Below are positions 25,799-31,614 of a stretch of DNA of 64,000 bases, piece after piece (the first letter of the stretch is position 1; each line of letters starts with the position of its first letter). The DNA lies in assembly GCA_046292345.1 (NCBI GenBank), contig JBKBRC010000011.1, positions 1 through 64,000 on the forward strand. Direction: 5' to 3'. Under the pieces are notes generated by a model. The model was not told where the DNA came from, ran no database searches, and saw only the letters and a program-made list of their open reading frames with translations. Made by a program: the position numbers and the translations under genes. The DNA comes from JBKBRC01 sp046292345. GTDB taxonomy: Bacteria; Bacteroidota; Rhodothermia; Rhodothermales; Rubricoccaceae.

Positions 25799-27894
25799 GC
25801 GCTTTCGTCGGTTGTGGCTTTTTCGACGGCCGCGACGCCTGCGAGGAGGACCTGGTGCGCATGGTGCGCACGATGGCGCATCGCGCGCCCGACCGTGAGA
25901 GCGCATGGGCCGGAGGCCCCGTGGGGATGGCCCACCGAGCGCTCTGGGTGACGCCCGAGTCCGTCCACGAGCGCTATCCGGTGACGTACGGCGTCGCCGG
26001 CGAGCGCCTCCTCCTCGTCGCCGACGCGCGGCTCGACAACCGGCCGGCGCTGCTGGACGCGCTTGCCGGGCGCGTCGCGCTCGTGGCCGCGCCTCGGGGC
26101 GGGATCGTCACCGATGCAGAGATCCTGCTCGCGGCCTACCTCGAGTGGGGCGACGCGTGCGCGGAAAAGCTCCGAGGCGACTTCGCGTTCGCGATCTGGG
26201 ACGAGGCCGCCGAGACGCTTTTCGCCGCGCGCGACGCGTTCGGCGTGCGTCCGTTCTACTACGCGCACGAGCCGGGGAGGCATCTGTTCTTCGCCTCCGA
26301 AGCGAAAGCCATTCTGGCCTCCGGCGTCGTCCCGCCTGATCTCGACGAGATCAACGCCGCCTTTTTGATGGCGGGGTGCCGCGAAGACGTGACGCGCACG
26401 TTCTACGAGCACATCAAGTCCCTGCCCGGGGGGTTTGCGCTTCGTGCAGGCCCTGACGCTGCAACTGTTCGGCGCTTCTTCGCCCTGCGTCCGGCTTCGG
26501 TGCCAGCCGATCTGGACGACGAAGCCTACGCAGAAGGGCTCCGTGTGGCTTTCACGCAGGCTGTCCGCTGCCGCATCCGGAGCGTCTTCCCGGTCAGCAC
26601 ACAGCTCAGCGGCGGCCTAGACTCCACGGCCGTCGCCTGCGTCGCCCGCGACCTTCTCCGCGAAACCCAGGACGATCCGCGCATCACGGCCTTCACCCTG
26701 GCCTTTGACCGCTTCGCCGGGTCAGACGAGCGCAAGTTCGCGCTCGCCGCTGTGGCCCAGGGCGGACTGGACTACCACCCGGTGCCTGCAGACGACCTCG
26801 GTCCGCTCCACAACCTGACCGAGGTCTACGAGCACCTCGACGACGGGCTCGTCGGGGGAACGCAGCATCTCGTCTGGGCGGCGCTCAAAGCGGCGCGCGC
26901 GGCGCGCGCGCGCGTCGTGCTCGACGGCGTCGACGGCGACACGGTGATCGGGCACGGATTCCAGCGGCTCGAGGCGCTGGCCCGCCAGGGCCAGTGGCGG
27001 GCCTTCGGGAGAGTCGCCGACGCGCTGGCTGCGCGCTATGCCCACGCCGAGCATTACCAGGGCTTTCAGCGAACGTTCAGGACGCGGGCCGTGATGTTCG
27101 GGCACTACGGCCGCGCCGCCCTCGATGACCTCGCGGAGCGCGGCCCCCTCTGGACGTACCTCCGGCAACTGCGCCAGGCCTCGCGCTACGCCGGTGCCAG
27201 GGCGCAGCGGGAGTTCCGGCGCGTGCGGTTCCGTCTGCTGCGCCCCCGCTTTCTGCGCCGCCGGACGCCTGCGTCGCCCGAGTCGCCTGTCAGCGCCCGG
27301 CTGAAAGAATCCGTGCTCAAGCCGGAGGCGGTCGCCCGCCTGGATCTGAGGCAGCGCCTTTCCCTTTTCTCCGATCCGAGTGCCGAGCTGGGGCTACGAG
27401 ACCTCCGCGAGCAGCAGATAGCGGTGCTTCAGCAGGGTAGCTTTGCATACTCGATGGGGCTCGTCACGCAGGTGGCCGCGACGCTGCAGCTCGAGATCGT
27501 GCACCCGTTTCTGGATCTCACGCTGATCGAGTACGCCCTGGCTCTTCCGGAGGAGCAGAGCCTGCGGGACGGATGGACGCGCGCCGTGTTCCGGTTCGCC
27601 ATGCGCCACACGATGCCCCCGGAGGTGACATGGCGCGTCGGGAAAGCGGACATGACCGAACCCACGGCCGCCCGCCGCCTGGTCCGCGGCGCGGACGCGG
27701 TCTCGCTCGACGGCCTGCTCGCGCGGCTGGCCGACGAGGATGCGATGTACCGCGTTCTGGAAGCGCCCGGCGCACACTCTGACGTGGAGACGATGTGCGC
27801 CTCGGCAGCCTACACCCTCGCGCAAGCCTTCGAAGCCGCCTCGCGGCGCGCCGAACGGCTACGCGAGCACGTCTCGGCGTCCGGCACATGCTGA
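25795..27894 (+). CDS. Lasso C: asparagine-synthase-like macrolactam synthetase
   Basis: 699 residues. ATP-dependent enzyme that adenylates the ring-closing Asp/Glu side chain of the core and joins it to the new N-terminal amine. The N-terminal half is a class II glutaminase-like domain but begins Met-Ser-Ala, lacking the Cys2 nucleophile of true asparagine synthetases, as usual for lasso cyclases. The C-terminal half has the PP-loop SGGLDS at 272-277 and the LDGVDGDTVIGHG segment that binds substrate. ATG at 25795 overlaps the B2 stop; the frame extends further upstream only within B2. Confidence 0.94.
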   Translation: MSAFVGCGFFDGRDACEEDLVRMVRTMAHRAPDRESAWAGGPVGMAHRALWVTPESVHERYPVTYGVAGERLLLVADARLDNRPALLDALAGRVALVAAPRGGIVTDAEILLAAYLEWGDACAEKLRGDFAFAIWDEAAETLFAARDAFGVRPFYYAHEPGRHLFFASEAKAILASGVVPPDLDEINAAFLMAGCREDVTRTFYEHIKSLPGGFALRAGPDAATVRRFFALRPASVPADLDDEAYAEGLRVAFTQAVRCRIRSVFPVSTQLSGGLDSTAVACVARDLLRETQDDPRITAFTLAFDRFAGSDERKFALAAVAQGGLDYHPVPADDLGPLHNLTEVYEHLDDGLVGGTQHLVWAALKAARAARARVVLDGVDGDTVIGHGFQRLEALARQGQWRAFGRVADALAARYAHAEHYQGFQRTFRTRAVMFGHYGRAALDDLAERGPLWTYLRQLRQASRYAGARAQREFRRVRFRLLRPRFLRRRTPASPESPVSARLKESVLKPEAVARLDLRQRLSLFSDPSAELGLRDLREQQIAVLQQGSFAYSMGLVTQVAATLQLEIVHPFLDLTLIEYALALPEEQSLRDGWTRAVFRFAMRHTMPPEVTWRVGKADMTEPTAARRLVRGADAVSLDGLLARLADEDAMYRVLEAPGAHSDVETMCASAAYTLAQAFEAASRRAERLREHVSASGTC

Positions 27895-28076
27895 TCCCGG
27901 GCCGCCCATCACGGGGCTCCTGAAGTATTTGCATCGTAACGAAGTAAGGGCCTGGACGGCTACGCACGGCGCGTGGCGGCCGATGTGTTCCCTGCGGGGC
28001 GACGGTGCGCTCCTGCCCCGGCCAGGTCGGCGGGGCGGGGTAGGCGTGCCGCCGCATCCACCACAGGGCACCAACC

Positions 28077-28271
28077 ATGAAGGAATACGCCGCTCCCCGG
28101 GTCGTCAACCTCGGCGACATCCGTGCGCTCACGGGCCTTTTCGGCACCTCGTCGCGTCCTGACGTACTCGTCAATCCACAAGGGCAGATCGTAGAGCGTG
28201 GAACGAGCTCCCTCGACGCGTGCCCGACGCAGCATCCTGGACCGGAAGGGACGTGCGCCGAGGGGCGCTGA
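28077..28271 (+). CDS. Lasso precursor A1 (64 aa)
   Basis: Leader residues 1-20 fit YxxPxLxxxGxxxxxT: Tyr4, Pro7, Val9, Gly13, Thr19. With Thr at -2 the core starts at Leu21 (LFGTSSRPD) with Asp29 at core position 9 as the likely lactam acceptor. The 44-residue core has Cys49 and Cys60. This copy is the most diverged of the five: it differs in the leader (Lys-Glu-Tyr-Ala), reads SSLDAC instead of GSIDAC, and ends in AEGR instead of a proline. It lies 182 bp after the C gene. No strong Shine-Dalgarno is seen. Confidence 0.9.
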   Translation: MKEYAAPRVVNLGDIRALTGLFGTSSRPDVLVNPQGQIVERGTSSLDACPTQHPGPEGTCAEGR

Positions 28272-28572
28272 CATTCCCCGGCCTGGAAGAGGATCTCGCT
28301 CTGGCCTCACAGAGACGCTTGCAGACACTCTTGAGACTCTCTCGGTGGGAATCCGCCATGCCGGAGGCAGGGAGGCGCCGGAAGGCATATGCTGGATGAG
28401 CCACGCGGAGCATGGCCAGAATCATAGACATGTCCTGGGGAAAAGTCCTTCCCTGGGGGAAGTCCTCACGTTGGAAGCAGTCCTCCGTTTTCCTCACCGC
28501 CCTGCGCCTTTCTGCGGGTAGCTCGCGCCATGGTGCAGTCAGGGTCTGCCGGGCCTTGCCTCGTGGAGAGCC
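28272..28572. other. Spacer between precursors A1 and A2
   Basis: 301 bp. It contains an imperfect tandem duplication at 28433-28467 (TCCTGGGGAAAAGTCCTT then CCCTGGGGGAAGTCCTC), probably with potential for local hairpins. No extra precursor remnant or clear promoter box was found. Confidence 0.5.
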
Positions 28573-28767
28573 ATGAAAGCCTACCTTGCACCGAAAATCA
28601 CCGAGCTCGGCGACGTACAGCAGCTGACCGGTCTCTTTGGCAGCTCCCGTGAGCAGGACGTGCTCGTCAACCCCAACGGAGCCGTCGTGCAACGGGGCAC
28701 CGGCTCGATCGACGCCTGCCCGACGCGTTCTCCTTTCCCAGGGGGGGGCTGCGAGATCAACCCCTGA
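28573..28767 (+). CDS. Lasso precursor A2 (64 aa)
   Basis: Same design as A1: Tyr4, Pro7, Ile9, Gly13 and Thr19 in the leader, predicted core from Leu21 (LFGSSREQD) with Asp29 at core position 9, Cys49 and Cys60, C-terminus EINP. The block DVLVNPNG and the GSIDACP block are shared with A3-A5. TGGAGAG lies a few bases before the ATG as a possible ribosome-binding site. The stop codon lies within the first unit of a 17-bp tandem repeat. Confidence 0.92.
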   Translation: MKAYLAPKITELGDVQQLTGLFGSSREQDVLVNPNGAVVQRGTGSIDACPTRSPFPGGGCEINP

Positions 28768-28786
28768 AAGAGATCAACCCCTGAAA
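28753..28786. repeat. 17-bp tandem duplication spanning the A2 stop codon
   Basis: GAGATCAACCCCTGAAA at 28753-28769 is repeated perfectly at 28770-28786. The unit holds the last three codons and TGA of precursor A2. Confidence 0.95.
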
Positions 28787-29085
28787 AGTAGAGGCGGACG
28801 TCGGAGGTTGATGGTGGGGGCTCCTGAAGCCACGCCTTCCGGACGTGCGCTGGCGCAGAGCTTCTTTGATTTCGGGCCCGGGGTGCAAAAGACAGAGATC
28901 ATAGCGAGACTGCGCTGCGCAGACCGCTCCGTGGAGCAGGTCGCGGATAATGCAGCTTGCGCCGCGTGGCGTACGGGAAGGCGGATCCTCCATGAATGGC
29001 AGGGCATAAACTTTTTCAGTAAAGAGGTTTGTGCCCCTGACGTAGGGGAAGCCTCGTCTTCTCTCCCTTCATTCCTAGTTGAGCC
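28768..29085. other. Spacer between precursors A2 and A3
   Basis: 318 bp. It begins with the second copy of the A2 stop-codon repeat and holds a hairpin at 29002-29036. The rest shows nothing I can identify. Confidence 0.5.
29002..29036 (+). promoter_or_regulatory. Hairpin in the A3 leader region
   Basis: GGGCATAAAC (29002-29011) pairs with GTTTGTGCCC (29027-29036), ten pairs with one G-T wobble and a 15-nt A/T-rich loop, ending 49 nt before the A3 start. Possible RNA control element or operator. Confidence 0.35.
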
Positions 29086-29280
29086 ATGAAGAACTACACC
29101 ACTCCTCAGATTGCCGAGCTCGGCGACGTGCAGCAGCTGACCGGCATCTTCGGCAGCTCTGCCGAGCCGGATGTGCTCGTCAACCCCAACGGCGCCGTCG
29201 TGCAGACCGGCACGGGCTCGATCGACGCCTGCCCGACGCAGAACCCGGAGCCCGGTGAGCCTTGCGTCATCAACCCCTGA
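29086..29280 (+). CDS. Lasso precursor A3 (64 aa)
   Basis: Leader with Tyr4, Pro7, Ile9, Gly13, Thr19; predicted core from Ile21 (IFGSSAEPD) with Asp29 at core position 9 and also Glu27 at position 7, an alternative acceptor in this copy. Cys49 and Cys60 are present; C-terminus VINP. The first 78 nt are identical to those of A4, including synonymous positions, which points to recent duplication. The stop codon is embedded in an 18-bp repeat that runs into a scaffold gap, so the true spacing to A4 is unknown and further precursors could be hidden. Confidence 0.92.
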   Translation: MKNYTTPQIAELGDVQQLTGIFGSSAEPDVLVNPNGAVVQTGTGSIDACPTQNPEPGEPCVINP

Positions 29281-29443
29281 GTGCTCTGGAACCCCTGAGT
29301 GCTCTGGNNNNNNNNNNNNNNNNNNNNNNNNNNNNNNNNNNNNNNNNNNNNNNNNNNNNNNNNNNNNNNNNNNNNNNNNNNNNNNNNNNNNNNNNNNNNN
29401 NNNNNNNAACCCCTGAGTGCTCTGGAACCCCTGAGTGCTCTGG
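29272..29443. repeat. 18-bp tandem array spanning the A3 stop codon, interrupted by a gap
   Basis: AACCCCTGAGTGCTCTGG at 29272-29289, 29290-29307, then the N run, then 29408-29425 and 29426-29443. All visible copies are perfect. The first includes the last two codons and TGA of precursor A3. True copy number unknown. Confidence 0.95.
29308..29407. other. Scaffold gap (100 N)
   Basis: Exactly 100 N, the usual placeholder for unknown length, flanked on both sides by the same 18-bp tandem repeat. Confidence 0.99.
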
Positions 29444-29472
29444 TCTGGAAGCGGTCTTTCCAGGCCGCCAGC

Positions 29473-29501
29473 GGAGGGCCCGCATGCTGTGCGGGCCTTC
29501 C
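29473..29501 (+). terminator. Strong hairpin downstream of A3
   Basis: GGAGGGCCCGCA / TGCGGGCCTTCC (12 pairs, one wobble) with a 5-nt loop, about 190 nt after the A3 stop as assembled. No T-tract follows, so it may act as a transcript-stabilising or attenuating hairpin instead of a classical terminator. Confidence 0.6.
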
Positions 29502-29516
29502 GTGTCTATACGGGAG

Positions 29517-29546
29517 ATGTATGTATATATAATGTATGTATATATA
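29517..29546. repeat. AT-rich 15-bp tandem duplication
   Basis: ATGTATGTATATATA at 29517-29531 and 29532-29546, perfect. It stands out sharply from the GC-rich surroundings and could be an easily melted promoter-like site for A4. Confidence 0.9.
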
Positions 29547-29629
29547 TGGGATGCCTTAAAGCGCACCAAGGTGCGTTACGCTAGGGCCGTTTACGGAGTA
29601 GCGGAAGCATCTGGCGGGTAAGAGCTAGC

Positions 29630-29657
29630 CGAGGGGGCGTCTGCGAGGGGGCGTCTG
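29630..29657. repeat. 14-bp tandem duplication between A3 and A4
   Basis: CGAGGGGGCGTCTG at 29630-29643 and 29644-29657, perfect. Confidence 0.9.
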
Positions 29658-29858
29658 AAGGATGGGTGGATCTGAAGTGCGAGGTGCGTTTCAGGCATGG
29701 CGCACGCGGTAAGCGCCACTCGGCGCACTCTGGCTGCTACCGTCCGGGGAGAACGCACACCTATACTTGGCACCGCAGCTGAGAGGTCGCTCCCGTACTG
29801 CGCGCAAGCCCTTCTCGTTGCCTTTGCCTTCTCTCTCCATCCTCACCCAAGGACACTC

Positions 29859-30053
29859 ATGAAGAACTACACCACTCCTCAGATTGCCGAGCTCGGCGAC
29901 GTGCAGCAGCTGACCGGCATCTTCGGCAGCTCTGCCCAGCAGGATGTACTCGTCAATCAGAACGGCGAGGTCGTGCAGACCGGCACGGGCTCGATCGATG
30001 CCTGCCCGACGCAGAACCCCGGCCCCGGTGGCCGGTGCATCGTCAACCCCTGA
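29859..30053 (+). CDS. Lasso precursor A4 (64 aa)
   Basis: The leader is identical to A3 in protein and DNA (Tyr4, Pro7, Ile9, Gly13, Thr19). Predicted core begins at Ile21 (IFGSSAQQD) with Asp29 at core position 9, Cys49 and Cys60, C-terminus IVNP. Differences from A3 lie in ring positions 7 and 8, at residues 34 and 37, and between the two cysteines. ATG at 29859 is used; the reading frame is open further upstream, but the homology with A1-A3 and A5 fixes this start. AAGGA lies 8 nt before it. Confidence 0.92.
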   Translation: MKNYTTPQIAELGDVQQLTGIFGSSAQQDVLVNQNGEVVQTGTGSIDACPTQNPGPGGRCIVNP

Positions 30054-30078
30054 GCATGCCTGACAGGCGCTCGGTCTC

Positions 30079-30115
30079 AAGCCGGGGAGGTGCAGTCCTT
30101 GTGCTTCCCCGGCTT
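30079..30115 (+). terminator. Hairpin terminator after A4
   Basis: Perfect 10-bp stem AAGCCGGGGA / TCCCCGGCTT with a 17-nt loop, 26 nt after the A4 stop codon and followed by TCTCGTC. The A-tailed 5' arm and T-rich 3' arm resemble an intrinsic terminator. Confidence 0.65.
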
Positions 30116-30128
30116 TCTCGTCGGGGAA

Positions 30129-30150
30129 GAGGCTGCTGCGAGGCTGCTGC
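30129..30150. repeat. 11-bp tandem duplication between A4 and A5
   Basis: GAGGCTGCTGC at 30129-30139 and 30140-30150, perfect. Confidence 0.85.
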
Positions 30151-30314
30151 GAAGAGGGATGACTCAGTCAGACTGCGCCGCAGGGCGCACATGTGCGAGG
30201 GCAACCATCTTTGAGTACAGGCGTACTTTGAATTGCATGAAAAGGCGGGTCTCGCTTGGCCACGCGCTCTGAGCCTGCCCGTTCTCCAGAACACCAACTT
30301 CCCTGGAGGGAGCC

Positions 30315-30509
30315 ATGAAGAACTACACCACTCCTCAGATCGCCGAGCTTGGCGACGTGCAGCAGCTGACCGGCCTCTTCGGCAGCTCCACCCGCGTTGA
30401 CGTGCTCGTCAACCCCAACGGAAATGTCGTGCAGCGCGGCACGGGCTCGATCGACGCCTGCCCGACGCAGAACCCGGCTCCGGGTGGACAGTGCATCGTC
30501 CGCCCCTGA
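30315..30509 (+). CDS. Lasso precursor A5 (64 aa)
   Basis: Leader with Tyr4, Pro7, Ile9, Gly13, Thr19, as in A3/A4 but with a few synonymous changes. Predicted core from Leu21 (LFGSSTRVD) with Asp29 at core position 9, Cys49 and Cys60, C-terminus IVRP. It has the best ribosome-binding site of the five (GGAGGGAG five bases upstream region of the ATG), so it may be the most efficiently translated copy. It is followed by a strong hairpin and then the kinase gene. Confidence 0.92.
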   Translation: MKNYTTPQIAELGDVQQLTGLFGSSTRVDVLVNPNGNVVQRGTGSIDACPTQNPAPGGQCIVRP

Positions 30510-30545
30510 GGCCTTACAGGTTCTCTCGTAGGTGGTTGACCGCTG

Positions 30546-30581
30546 CTCGGGGGGCTCGTGCTACGGTGCGGGCCCCCCGAG
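30546..30581 (+). terminator. Strong hairpin after A5
   Basis: Perfect 10-bp stem CTCGGGGGGC / GCCCCCCGAG with a 16-nt loop between A5 and the kinase gene. No T-tract. It may separate highly expressed precursor mRNA from the downstream genes. Confidence 0.6.
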
Positions 30582-30624
30582 TCCGTACGTAGCTTGCCTT
30601 CGTTATCTCAACCCGAGGACGCCC

Positions 30625-31527
30625 ATGCGCTGTTACACCGCCTTCGGACTGCGCATCGCGTCTGACTGGCCGCTCGACGAACTGGCTCCGGCTGCAGACG
30701 GGCCCTGCGACGTGCGCATCACGCGGCGGCGGATCGAACCTGACGAGGAGTGGCTCTCAGAAGACGGGCAGCACATCGTCGCGTACTACTTCGACCAGGC
30801 CGTCTTCCTCGTCCTTGGCGGACGTGAGATCGTGGTGGACATCCGGAAGGAAGTCCCGGACGAAGACATCAAGGCGCGCCTGCTGGGAGAGATGATGGCG
30901 GGCATCATGCGCCAGCGCGGCTGGCTCGTACTACACGCCTCCGCCGTGTCCGACGGCGTGCGCGCCGTGGCGATCCTGGGAGAGTCCGGATGGGGCAAGT
31001 CTACGCTCGTGGAGTACCTTTGCCAGCAGGGATATGGACTCGTGACCGATGACGTCATGCCGGTCGACCTTTCTGGCCCCGCACCGGTCGTGATTCCGTC
31101 GTACGCGCAGATTCGCCTGCGCCCGGATGCGGCCGAGCGCCTCGTGCCCCACGCCTCCGAGGTGCTCGTGCCCATTGAGCGGAACGGCTTCAAGCAGGCG
31201 CGCAACGGCGTCAGGATGGCCGCCAGGGCCGTGCCGCTCGCCGCGGTGCTGTTCCTCCAGCCCCACTTCGACGAAGAGACCGCGCTCGTAGAGATCGCGC
31301 CCACCGAGGCGCTCATGCGCACCATCGCGCACACGCGCGCCAAAAACCTGATTCACACCAACGCGCAGCCCTTGCTCAAAGAGCACCTGGCCCAGTGCCA
31401 CCGGCTGCTGCGCGACCTCCCGTGCCGTGTGCTGACCCGCCGCCGTGGGTTCGATGCGCTGCCCGAGTACGAACGGGAAATCGGACGCTTCCTCGGGGCC
31501 GCGTCCAGGCAGCCGGCAGCCGTTTGA
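30625..31527 (+). CDS. HPr-kinase/phosphorylase-like kinase of the lasso cluster
   Basis: 300 residues. The C-terminal two-thirds has the HprK fold: LHASAV near 103-108, P-loop GESGWGKST at 119-127 and a TDD motif at 141-143. The N-terminal part (CYTAFGLRIASDWPLDEL) is typical of the HprK-related proteins found in RiPP clusters, not of true HPr kinase. In the paeninodin and pseudomycoidin lasso clusters such kinases phosphorylate a C-terminal serine; here the precursors end in Pro or Arg, so another Ser/Thr (for example in the GTGS segment) would have to be the target. ATG at 30625 with GAGGA upstream. Confidence 0.88.
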   Translation: MRCYTAFGLRIASDWPLDELAPAADGPCDVRITRRRIEPDEEWLSEDGQHIVAYYFDQAVFLVLGGREIVVDIRKEVPDEDIKARLLGEMMAGIMRQRGWLVLHASAVSDGVRAVAILGESGWGKSTLVEYLCQQGYGLVTDDVMPVDLSGPAPVVIPSYAQIRLRPDAAERLVPHASEVLVPIERNGFKQARNGVRMAARAVPLAAVLFLQPHFDEETALVEIAPTEALMRTIAHTRAKNLIHTNAQPLLKEHLAQCHRLLRDLPCRVLTRRRGFDALPEYEREIGRFLGAASRQPAAV

Positions 31528-31538
31528 GCCCGGCTGTC

Positions 31539-31595
31539 GAACTTGAGTCTGACCCCTGAACTTGAGTCTGACCCCTGAACTTGAGTCTGCCCCCG
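31539..31595. repeat. 19-bp tandem repeat, 3 copies, between kinase and exporter
   Basis: GAACTTGAGTCTGACCCCT at 31539-31557 and 31558-31576, with a third copy at 31577-31595 diverging at its end. It starts 12 bp after the kinase stop and ends 20 bp before the exporter ATG. Confidence 0.92.
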
Positions 31596-31614
31596 AGCGG
31601 CCGATCCCCGTTCC

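Larger units (their letters stand above)
29281..29858. other. Spacer between precursors A3 and A4
   Basis: 578 bp as assembled. In order: 18-bp array with the 100-N gap, hairpin 29473-29501, AT-rich duplication 29517-29546, short palindrome CGCACC-AA-GGTGCG (29562-29575), 14-bp duplication 29630-29657, then about 200 bp without visible features before A4. Confidence 0.6.

Noticed and set aside
27926..27931. TATTTG upstream of precursor A1 as a -7 box
   Set aside because: It lacks the two spacer bases of TAnnTTTG and has no partner element; too weak to call.
29171..29621. Open frames crossing the 100-N gap between A3 and A4
   Set aside because: They consist mostly of unknown residues and repeat-derived sequence; no homology to the precursors.
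28077..30509. Precursors as graspetides or unmodified bacteriocins
   Set aside because: The PqqD/B2/asparagine-synthase-like gene trio and the YxxP...G...T leader fit lasso peptides; no ATP-grasp ligase is present.
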